A DNA stretch of 64,000 nt from Myxococcaceae bacterium (GTDB taxonomy: Bacteria; Myxococcota; Myxococcia; Myxococcales; Myxococcaceae), in the NCBI GenBank assembly GCA_016793095.1, contig JAEUJQ010000059.1, positions 62,001-126,000 on the forward strand, written 5' to 3'. Shown here piece after piece: positions 58,695 through 64,000 of this stretch (the first letter of the stretch is position 1; each line of letters opens with the position of its first letter). Below the pieces are notes generated by a model, which saw only the letters and a list, made by a program, of their open reading frames with translations, did not search any database and was not told where the DNA came from. Both the position numbers and the translations under genes were made by a program.

Positions 58695-59096
58695 ATGAAG
58701 CCCAACGAAAGCAGATGGCTTGTGCCGTTGCTTCAGACAATCCGGGGGCGGCCGGGCTTGTTCCTGGGTGGGGCTGACGAGACTCAGCCCGGCGTCTTCG
58801 GCGGTGGGTGCTTTGACGTTGCGACGTTGGCGCTCTACCTGGCGGCCTATGCCGCTGGCCGCGAGAGCATCGAAGGACAGCAGAAGGACGCCGAGTTCGA
58901 GATCCTGTCGAACGACTTTGCTGACTGGCTCATTTCAAGCGGGCAACTTGATCTATCGAGCGCTCCATCTCACATGCGCCTTCTCGGATGGGTAACGCTT
59001 ACCAAGCGCGTGGCGGAGGCCCGAGGCGAAGTCGATTCGTTGGGCGTCTTCTACCGGCTCTTCGACCGGTTCGTTGAGGGCGCAATCTGGGGATAG
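58695..59096 (+). CDS. RP-MYL-motif small protein, copy 1
   Basis: 133 aa. Begins NESRWLVPLLQTIRGRPGLFLG, aligning with the 124-aa protein at 62600 (NEGWLIPLLETVRRRPAMYL). Both continue with DVATLALYLAAYAAGR or DVNVLALYCHSYGQGR, then DFADWLI/EFVDWLT, MRLLGWV, and an end with FYRLFDRF/FFLLFDEF. Cytoplasmic, no TM. GAGGGTG upstream. Family function unknown; setting suggests immunity. Confidence 0.65.
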   Translation: MKPNESRWLVPLLQTIRGRPGLFLGGADETQPGVFGGGCFDVATLALYLAAYAAGRESIEGQQKDAEFEILSNDFADWLISSGQLDLSSAPSHMRLLGWVTLTKRVAEARGEVDSLGVFYRLFDRFVEGAIWG

Positions 59097-59150
59097 GGTC
59101 TATCAGAGGACCGATCATGTCATGCATGGCCATCAGGAAGGGAGAGCGCG

Positions 59151-59927
59151 ATGAGGGGCTGTCTCGTGTGGCTGCAGTTTCTGGTCTGGACGGGCTGCGC
59201 TCACGGAGGCGCCGCGGAGTTGTGTGTCGGACCGGGCCATGTCACGAGCGGGGCCAAGAGCCCACGCGGAGGATGCCCCCCTCCCGAGCAGGGGTACACC
59301 GCCATTCTTCCGGATGATCAACTCGAGAACGACAGGGCAAGCGCTGCCCAGGTGCTTTGCGCCGAGCGCTTTGTAGGCGGTCGGGTGCTTGATACTCCGA
59401 ATGGGCTTGTCGTCGAGAGTCGAACCCTCGAAGACGGGCGTCGCGCGTATGAGCTGGTGCTCGCTCGTCTTCCGCCCGGGCGCTTGCTCACCTTTGGCGC
59501 GCCTGCCGATGTCGCTGACGCGGCTCGTGGGTTTCGGGGTGGCGTACTTCGGAAGTTCCAGCTCATCGTTGATGGCAAGCAAGGGGTGTTGGGCTGGGTG
59601 TGGCTTGGTCAGGAGGGGGCCCTGCCATCCAGGGCTCAGTTGGAGACGGCCGGGCTCGATGCCGTCCAGTTCTACGGTGTTCTCTTGCCGGCAACGGGTG
59701 CGAGAGATCGACTTCTTGAGTTCAAACAGCTTGTGATTGGTCGCGCTGCGGAGCCTGGGTCGTGTTTCCTGGCGCGCTCTACCGTCGAGGCGTGGTTGTA
59801 TGGTGGAGGGAGGGAGCCGGTGGAAGTTCTTGCCTGCGGATCCGGTGTGCCACTGTTAGAGCTTGAGCCTGAGGTGGTCCGTGCCGTCGCCCAGGCTCTT
59901 GGTGTGCCTCTCCCAGGTATTCAATGA
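59151..59927 (+). CDS. Lipoprotein, island gene
   Basis: 258 aa. Lipobox WTGC after a short signal (MRGCLVWLQFLVWTGC). The mature domain is alpha/beta with a Cys pair near the start and a Cys (VLCAER) later; segments include DGRRAYELVLARLPPGR and LDAVQFYGVLLPATGARDRL. No family recognised. Lies between members of the small paralogue group, as lipoproteins often lie in toxin/immunity arrays of myxobacteria. Confidence 0.65.
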   Translation: MRGCLVWLQFLVWTGCAHGGAAELCVGPGHVTSGAKSPRGGCPPPEQGYTAILPDDQLENDRASAAQVLCAERFVGGRVLDTPNGLVVESRTLEDGRRAYELVLARLPPGRLLTFGAPADVADAARGFRGGVLRKFQLIVDGKQGVLGWVWLGQEGALPSRAQLETAGLDAVQFYGVLLPATGARDRLLEFKQLVIGRAAEPGSCFLARSTVEAWLYGGGREPVEVLACGSGVPLLELEPEVVRAVAQALGVPLPGIQ

Positions 59928-59999
59928 AGACCATGGTTGGGTGGGTCGAGGTGCTCGGGTCCTGCTTCCAGAGGTCGAGGGCCCTTTCAGGAGGTGAAC

Positions 60000-60335
60000 G
60001 TGGCGAGCGACATTCACAAGGGCATCACGATCGTGCTGGCTGCAACTGAACGTCCGCACATGTACGTGATCAAGTCATTCCACGCGTATGTGCAGTTTCT
60101 GTCTGGGGTGGATGTTGGGCTTCAAGGTCGGCTCCTGCCAGGACTGAAGGAGTGGCTGGTTCTTCGTGGCGCGTTGTCGAACGAGCCGTGGCCCGCCTAC
60201 CTCGAGCGCGCGGTGCCTCGGCCCGCTCCGCTGGTAGCGAAGCTCCACTGGGCGAGGCGCGTCCTCGAAGAGTACTTCGCTGAAGTGCACCGGAGCTCCC
60301 GTAGAAGTCCGCGCCGGGGCTCGTCGCGCGGGTAG
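60000..60335 (+). CDS. RP-MYL-motif small protein, distant copy 2
   Basis: 111 aa from a GTG with AGGAGGTGAAC directly upstream. The N-terminus (DIHKGITIVLAATERPHMYV, then FHAYVQFLSGVDVG, LKEWLVLR) follows the same order as the proteins at 58695 and 62600: a short amphipathic start, RPxMY, and a helix with a Gly. Beyond that, similarity is not convincing. Cytoplasmic, no TM. C-terminus is basic (RRSPRRGSSRG) and may be a decayed end. Confidence 0.55.
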   Translation: MASDIHKGITIVLAATERPHMYVIKSFHAYVQFLSGVDVGLQGRLLPGLKEWLVLRGALSNEPWPAYLERAVPRPAPLVAKLHWARRVLEEYFAEVHRSSRRSPRRGSSRG

Positions 60336-60352
60336 GTGGCTCTGGAGGCTCG

Positions 60353-60895
60353 ATGGTCTACGTACAGGCAGGTTCACCGGCCTCGCGCGCCGTGTTCGAT
60401 TCCACGGACGAGTCGCTCTGCGACGCGATCCAGACGGTATTCGAAACCGACACTGAGGCGGCGGTGCTCTTCTGGGACGCGGTGCCGATGGTCCTCTCGT
60501 ACAAGGACACGCTGAGCTTCCTGGTTGAGGACCTGATCGGGCTCCTCGAGCGATTGGCGTCGACGAGTGCCGGCGAGCTCACCATCGCCTGGCCATCGAA
60601 CGGCTTCCGGTCTGACTGGTCCGTGACCTGGCACTCCGGTCGCCTCGTCATCACGGCCACCTGGCACGACCTCGCGCACGGCATCGAGCGACTCGAGCCA
60701 GCGACGCTCCAGGAGCTCTCGATCGCGGACTTCACGGCGGAGTGGCAGCGGCCGCTGAAGCACATTCTGGCCGCGCTCGAGGCTGCGGGATACCGAGCGC
60801 TGCCTGGAACGAAGGGGCTCCGGGGTGTCATCGCGGGTCCCGAAGGGAGACTGTATCGCCACCACCACGCCCCTGCCGCCGGGTCCGTGGTGTGA
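60353..60895 (+). CDS. Hypothetical immunity-like protein
   Basis: 180 aa, TGGAGG seven bases before the ATG. Alpha/beta, acidic (ESLCDAIQTVFETDTEAAVLF; SFLVEDLIGLLERLASTSAG), with a Trp-rich middle (LTIAWPSNGF, WSVTWHSGRLVITATWHDLA) and a C-terminus LKHILAALEAAGYRALPG. No TM or signal. Layout is similar to the 185-aa protein at 61895 but no direct identity was shown. Overlaps the next GTG (GTGA). Confidence 0.55.
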   Translation: MVYVQAGSPASRAVFDSTDESLCDAIQTVFETDTEAAVLFWDAVPMVLSYKDTLSFLVEDLIGLLERLASTSAGELTIAWPSNGFRSDWSVTWHSGRLVITATWHDLAHGIERLEPATLQELSIADFTAEWQRPLKHILAALEAAGYRALPGTKGLRGVIAGPEGRLYRHHHAPAAGSVV

Positions 60896-61695
60896 CGGTC
60901 TTCGGGTGCTCCTGTCAGGGGAGGGCGGCGAAGTTCGACCACGAGCGAGTGATGCGCGCGAGCCACCTGTTTCGCCTCTCGAAGCGCGTTGAGCGCCGAG
61001 GCATCGGCCCGTCGATCGGGGAGATCTGGCTCAGTTGGGGGCGGGAGGCCTTTCCGCTTCGCGGCTGGACCGACTTTGTCTTCGTTCTTCTCTGCTGGTG
61101 GGTTCACAGCTTCCGACAGGTCATCGCCGGTTCCGGCTCGGAGCGCGTGAGCTTCATGGAAGGCCCTCATGAGGTCGAGCTCGTGCTCGCCACCCCCGGT
61201 TGGATCCACCTGATCGCTCGAGAACGACGCATCGCCCGTCGCGTCACGCGCGCGCGATGCCGCATGCCGACCAGCCGCTTCGCGCACGAGCTTCTGCGCG
61301 CGGTCGAGCTCGCGGTGGATGCGGGCCGGGCGGCCGGCGACCGCTCGCGCGAGTTCAGGTGGCTCGAACGCGAGGTGGCTGTCCTCCGACTCGAGGCCCG
61401 CTCCGTGCGCCCGGATCGACGAGCCCTGGTGAACGCGCGAGAGCCGAAAGGGGCAGCCGATGAAGTCCGTAGACGTGTTCGCGGAGTACCAACACGGCTC
61501 CGACGGCGTCGTCGAGGAGCTGAGCCTTCAGCCTGGCCGGGAAGAGGCGAAGCTCAGCGCCTTCGTCGTGGTGAGGGTCGTGCGGGTTGTCGAGGGCGTC
61601 GAACACTGGTTCCGCGTCCGCGCCCGGTTCTCCGAGGTCGAGAAGGCGCAGCTGGGAGAGGACTGGCTCCGCGGCGGCGGTGCGGTGCTCTATGA
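60892..61695 (+). CDS. Hypothetical island protein; 3' end uncertain
   Basis: GTG overlapping the previous stop (GTGA). Protein-like from the start through about 61454: VSFMEGPHEVELVLATPGW, RFAHELLRAVELAVDAGRA and LEREVAVLRLEARSVRP. The frame then runs on to 61695, but from 61460 it is antiphase to the next gene. Another frame ends in TGA at 61461-61463, overlapping the next ATG by three bases as the other genes here do. A frameshift near the 3' end is likely, giving about 190 aa. Confidence 0.45.
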   Translation: MTVFGCSCQGRAAKFDHERVMRASHLFRLSKRVERRGIGPSIGEIWLSWGREAFPLRGWTDFVFVLLCWWVHSFRQVIAGSGSERVSFMEGPHEVELVLATPGWIHLIARERRIARRVTRARCRMPTSRFAHELLRAVELAVDAGRAAGDRSREFRWLEREVAVLRLEARSVRPDRRALVNAREPKGAADEVRRRVRGVPTRLRRRRRGAEPSAWPGRGEAQRLRRGEGRAGCRGRRTLVPRPRPVLRGREGAAGRGLAPRRRCGAL

Positions 61696-61858
61696 CGGCG
61701 CGAAGCTCGACTGGGACGAGGCGAGCCGCAGAGGGCGACTCAACCTCGATCCCGGCGTCGCGTGGGCGGCAGGGCAGCCCGCAAAGCCTGACCCCGAGTC
61801 GAGCGCTCTCATCGCCGGCGTGTGTGACGTCGCAATCGAGCCGCTCGATGGAAGATGA
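61460..61858 (+). CDS. Hypothetical island protein
   Basis: 132 aa, ATG with AAAGGGG upstream. Mainly beta-strand composition (AKLSAFVVVRVVRVV, HWFRVRARFSEVEKAQL, LYDGAKLDWDEASRRGR). No family recognised. Its stop overlaps a short open frame of 20 codons (61855-61917; IWCQVILG) that resembles the start of a DUF4288-like protein and may be a remnant. Confidence 0.5.
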   Translation: MKSVDVFAEYQHGSDGVVEELSLQPGREEAKLSAFVVVRVVRVVEGVEHWFRVRARFSEVEKAQLGEDWLRGGGAVLYDGAKLDWDEASRRGRLNLDPGVAWAAGQPAKPDPESSALIAGVCDVAIEPLDGR

Positions 61859-61894
61859 TTTGGTGCCAGGTGATTCTCGGCCACGAGGCGGGTC

Positions 61895-62452
61895 ATGTTC
61901 ACACTGTCGTTGAATGAGCCACGGCAGCGCACGGGAGCGGATCTCAGCCCGCCGTCCGCTGAGACGCCCGAAGACCTGGTGTCAGTGCTCGTCGAGATCT
62001 GCTCGCGCCTTCAGGAACTCGGATACGAGTTCAACGTCCAGATCTGCTCGGTGCGCGAATGGCCGGTCGACGTCCGAACGGACCTTGCGGTCATCGTCGA
62101 ACAGCTGCCTGATGCGCTCGATGCCCTTGCGGACGGGCGCGAGGCCCGGCTCGAGTTCTATGAACAGGGCGTCGAGCGGGTCGTCGCACTCCGCAACCGG
62201 TCCGATGGCGTACTGGTGGCGTGGTGGCGCCTGACGGACTCGACAGCTTCGCCGATGGAATCCGCGGTCGTTCCTCGCTCGCTGGTCGCGGAGGCGCTGG
62301 GTGGTCTCGGTCGTGAGTTCCTTTCGGCCGCGACCACACGATGTGGCCGGCTGGCGCAGGAGCCGACGTTCATTCAGTATTCGAACTGCTTGCAAGGCAG
62401 TCTGGACCGGATGATGCGGTGGACGACGGAGGCCGGTGAGCGATGGCCGTGA
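61895..62452 (+). CDS. Hypothetical immunity-like protein, partly duplicated downstream
   Basis: 185 aa. Acidic alpha/beta protein (SAETPEDLVSVLVEICSRLQ; TDLAVIVEQLPDALDALADG; RVVALRNRSDGVLVAWWRL). The C-terminal part (GRLAQEPTFIQYSN) recurs in a broken copy at 63121-63160. The stop overlaps the start of the truncated gene at 62443. No family recognised. Confidence 0.55.
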   Translation: MFTLSLNEPRQRTGADLSPPSAETPEDLVSVLVEICSRLQELGYEFNVQICSVREWPVDVRTDLAVIVEQLPDALDALADGREARLEFYEQGVERVVALRNRSDGVLVAWWRLTDSTASPMESAVVPRSLVAEALGGLGREFLSAATTRCGRLAQEPTFIQYSNCLQGSLDRMMRWTTEAGERWP

Positions 62453-62592
62453 GACTGACGGTGGCATGGTGTGACACCAACGAGAGGCTCGTCGTCGAGG
62501 TCGAGACGGGTGCCGATCGCGTTCTCTCGCTGTGCCGCGTCAGCAAGGAACAGGGCGCTGTTATGGCGTGCGCTGGTGGACAGGGCTTCTGA
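62443..62592 (+). pseudogene. Truncated paralogue of the 63207 gene
   Basis: 49 codons, ATG to TGA. Codons 3-41 (VRLTVA ... RVLSLCRVSKEQGAVM) are nearly identical to the start of the 77-aa protein at 63207, then the sequence diverges after the ATG of codon 41 and stops. So the 3' half of this copy has been replaced, at the point where the repeat ends, by sequence leading into the 62600 gene. Confidence 0.8.
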
Positions 62593-62599
62593 GGAACAA

Positions 62600-62974
62600 A
62601 TGGAAGAGAATGAGGGCTGGCTCATCCCGTTGCTGGAGACCGTTCGGAGGCGTCCTGCGATGTATCTGGCGGGGTCGTCAGATGTAAATGTGCTTGCGCT
62701 CTATTGTCATTCTTATGGGCAAGGCAGAGATAGCGTTGATCAGGAGAAGTCTGGCGCCAAAGAGCTTCGAGTTCTCACCGAGGAGTTCGTAGACTGGCTA
62801 ACTCCGCAGGATAAGCCTCGCATGCGGTTGCTAGGCTGGGTGGGGCTCGTCGAGAGGAAGGCGGAAGAACGCGGCGAGTCCGACTCTGTTGGCGTCTTTT
62901 TTCTGCTGTTTGACGAGTTCTTGCGGAGCCGCTCCCTCGACAAGCGCAGAGTCAAACACGAAGAGGCCGAGTAG
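62600..62974 (+). CDS. RP-MYL-motif small protein, copy 3
   Basis: 124 aa, GAGGAAC upstream, 7 bp after the truncated gene. Paralogue of the 58695 protein: NEGWLIPLLETVRRRPAMYL, DVNVLALYCHSYGQGRD, EFVDWLT, MRLLGWVGLVERKAEERGE, VFFLLFDEFL. Contains lower-GC codons (AAT, TAT, TTT) than the core genome genes here, supporting recent acquisition. Inserted between the two copies of the repeat. Confidence 0.65.
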   Translation: MEENEGWLIPLLETVRRRPAMYLAGSSDVNVLALYCHSYGQGRDSVDQEKSGAKELRVLTEEFVDWLTPQDKPRMRLLGWVGLVERKAEERGESDSVGVFFLLFDEFLRSRSLDKRRVKHEEAE

Positions 62975-62980
62975 CTTGCG

Positions 62981-63160
62981 GTGCAAGATGAGGTTCGCGC
63001 CAGGTGGTTCTCGGCCATCCTGGAGTTCGAGTCGAACATTGACGGCGTTGTCCACGCCGGTGCCCTGCGCGAGAACTCGGTTCGCCTCCTACGCGCCAGG
63101 TCGGTCGATGAGGCGCGACGTGGCCGGCTGGCGCAGGAGCCGACGTTCATTCAGTCTTGA
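62981..63160 (+). pseudogene. DUF4288-like gene truncated by fusion to a repeat copy
   Basis: 59 codons from a GTG. Codons 8-45 (RWFSAILEFESNIDGVV ... NSVRLLRARSVDEARR) have the order seen in DUF4288 proteins (W-[FY]-x-A-x-L-x-F-x, then an xLxRAxSxxEAR helix). The last 14 codons (GRLAQEPTFIQS) are the duplicated end of the 61895 gene, with an early stop caused by the 10-base deletion. Family match is from memory of the pattern. Confidence 0.55.
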
Positions 63161-63206
63161 AAGGCAGTCAGGACCAGATGATGCGGTGAACGGAGGCGGG
63201 CGATCG

Positions 63207-63440
63207 ATGGATGTGAGACTGACCGTGGCATCATGTGACACCCACGAGAGGCTCGTCGTCGAGGTCGAGACGGGTGCCGATCGCGTTCTCTCGCTGTGCC
63301 GGGTCAGCAAGGAACAGGGCGCGGTCATGGTGGAGTTCGATCTGAGGTGGCAGGGCGGGGGGGGCGTCAGCGTGCCGTTGGAGGCCGTCACCGACGCGCT
63401 CCAGAACGCGAAGGCCGAACTGGACCTGACGTATCCGTGA
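63207..63440 (+). CDS. Hypothetical island protein, intact paralogue
   Basis: 77 aa. VRLTVASCDTHERLVVEVET opens a mainly beta protein, followed by VMVEFDLRWQGGG and a C-terminal helix (VTDALQNAKAELDL). The truncated gene at 62443 is its paralogue. Its stop overlaps the GTG of the next truncated gene (GTGA). Confidence 0.6.
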   Translation: MDVRLTVASCDTHERLVVEVETGADRVLSLCRVSKEQGAVMVEFDLRWQGGGGVSVPLEAVTDALQNAKAELDLTYP

Positions 63441-63598
63441 ACGAGAACACCACCCCGATGACTCCTGACTGCAAGGTGACTGTCGCTGAAGATGTCTTCG
63501 TCACCAACGACGCATTCGTCCTTTCACGCGAGCAATACTCCAGTGCAGGCCCGATCGCCGGGGCCGTGCTCGCCGAGCAGAATCGCTTCGACGCTGGA
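63437..63598 (+). pseudogene. 5' fragment of an unknown gene, cut at a junction
   Basis: GTG overlapping the preceding stop. About 54 codons look coding (CKVTVAEDVFVTNDAFVLSR; GAVLAEQNRFDAGE). Near 63598 the coding signal jumps to another frame that belongs to a histidine kinase. The frame itself runs on to 63922 as an Ala/Ser/Arg-rich shadow. The gene therefore appears truncated by a recombination junction. Confidence 0.5.
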
Positions 63599-64000
63599 GA
63601 GTCGTTCGCCCCGACGGCTCGGAGCGGTGGATCCTCGCGATGGGCCGCACCGTCACGAACGCCGGCCGCCCGGTCAGGATCGTCGGTGGCCTGCTCGACC
63701 TCACCCAGCAACGGCAGCTCGAGGAGCAGCTGTACCGCTCGGAGCGGCTCAACGCGATCGGCACCCTCACCGCCGGCGTCGCGCACAACTTCAACAACCT
63801 GCTCATGGTCGCGCTGCCGAACCTCGAGCTGCTCGGCCGCGACGTGCCCGCGAAGCACGCCCAGTCCGTCGCCGACTGCATCGACGCCGCCCAGCGCGCC
63901 GCCGACCTTGTCCGCAAGCTGATGACCTACGCGGGAAAGCGCCCGCGCCGGCGCGCCTCGCCTGCGACGTGGGATCACTTGTCGCGCGGCTCCTCTCGAT
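63590..64000 (+). pseudogene. Histidine kinase fragment lacking its 5' end (runs off the window)
   Basis: In the frame of codon 63604 the sequence reads RRWRVVRPDGSERWIL, the end of a PAS/PAC domain, then IVGGLLDLTQQRQLEEQL and a HisKA domain with the phospho-acceptor in TLTAGVAHNFNNLL. No start codon or PAS start is in view; the frame is open upstream but not coding-like. The 3' end continues beyond position 64000. It may be a broken kinase cut by the island, or a kinase starting at an internal ATG (63640), which is less likely. Confidence 0.65.

Larger units (their letters stand above)
62343..63330. repeat. Direct repeat flanking the 62600 gene
   Basis: About 224 bp at 62343-62566 recur as about 211 bp at 63120-63330 with roughly 10 bases deleted near CATTCAGT. 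The repeat covers the 3' end of the 61895 gene and the first 41 codons of the 62443 gene. A shorter match (GCCAGGTGATTCTCGGCCA, one mismatch) lies at 61865-61883 and 62999-63017. Recombination between copies would delete the 62600 gene. Confidence 0.85.

Noticed and set aside
57548-63440. Island as a prophage or IS element
   Set aside because: No integrase, transposase, terminal inverted repeats, tRNA or phage structural genes were seen.
63388-63978. 196-codon minus-strand frame at the right end
   Set aside because: Shadow of the histidine kinase fragment; the plus strand has clear HisKA motifs.

Overview
The window is a high-GC, gene-dense, purely chromosomal-looking segment. Its gene content points to a myxobacterium (Myxococcota, probably Cystobacterineae-like). 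Pointers are several secreted lipoproteins with Asp-Ala-Gly or (GGSxA)n spacers, a PilZ/coiled-coil protein, a TIGR02996-type repeat-companion protein, an NtrC-type sigma-54 activator, hybrid histidine kinases, SpoIIE phosphatases and an ECF sigma factor. This assignment is inference from gene content; no rRNA, tRNA, CRISPR, integrase or insertion sequence was recognised.

Layout. 0-5.8 kb: nicotinamidase-like hydrolase, vWA protein, TIGR02996/LRR protein, a CaCA antiporter and a DUF2891 protein. 5.8-14.2 kb: glutaminyl-tRNA synthetase with an extra C-terminal tRNA-binding domain, PilZ protein, pectinacetylesterase-like lipoprotein, proline iminopeptidase, two secreted proteins and a three-gene operon ending in a ferritin-like protein. 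14.3-20.1 kb: topA, a Nudix/NrtR-type protein, and an ECF sigma factor translationally coupled to a TM-TPR-Pil_N-PEGA protein. 20.2-28.9 kb: NadM-like/methyltransferase fusion, outer-membrane barrel, M23 endopeptidase, NtrC-type regulator, MurJ, acyltransferase with a retropepsin-like partner. 28.9-35.4 kb: esterase, an M48 protease fused to an RNase Sa-like domain, DUF423, DUF695/RraB-like, hybrid kinase, RdgC-like pair. 35.5-39.1 kb: rplU-rpmA-obgE-trmH-lolA, a translation, ribosome-assembly and envelope cluster. 39.3-50.1 kb: lipoproteins, LysM protein, PHP-like lipoprotein, Cys-cluster protein, zinc-finger membrane protein, Coa1-like protein, RlmI-like methyltransferase with a Cys-rich partner, MBL hydrolase. 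50.1-57.5 kb: RlmK-like methyltransferase, then a partner-switching module (HATPase kinase, PhcB-like methyltransferase, SpoIIE phosphatase, two slr1659-like regulators), then an S46 dipeptidyl peptidase.

57.5-63.6 kb is different in character. It is a run of short, mostly same-strand, unrecognised genes, with several overlapping starts and stops, paralogous copies, truncated copies, local direct duplications and codon use that looks less GC-biased. It resembles an immunity-gene array of a polymorphic-toxin locus, without an obvious full-length toxin in view. Its right edge appears to cut into a histidine kinase gene that lacks its 5' part and runs off the window.

The best candidates for new biology are the membrane-anchored M48 protease/RNase Sa-like chimera, the PhcB-like methyltransferase inside a partner-switching operon, the sigma factor coupled to a Pil_N/PEGA membrane protein, the NadM-like/methyltransferase fusion with a degenerate nucleotidyl-transfer motif, and the small-gene island at the right end.
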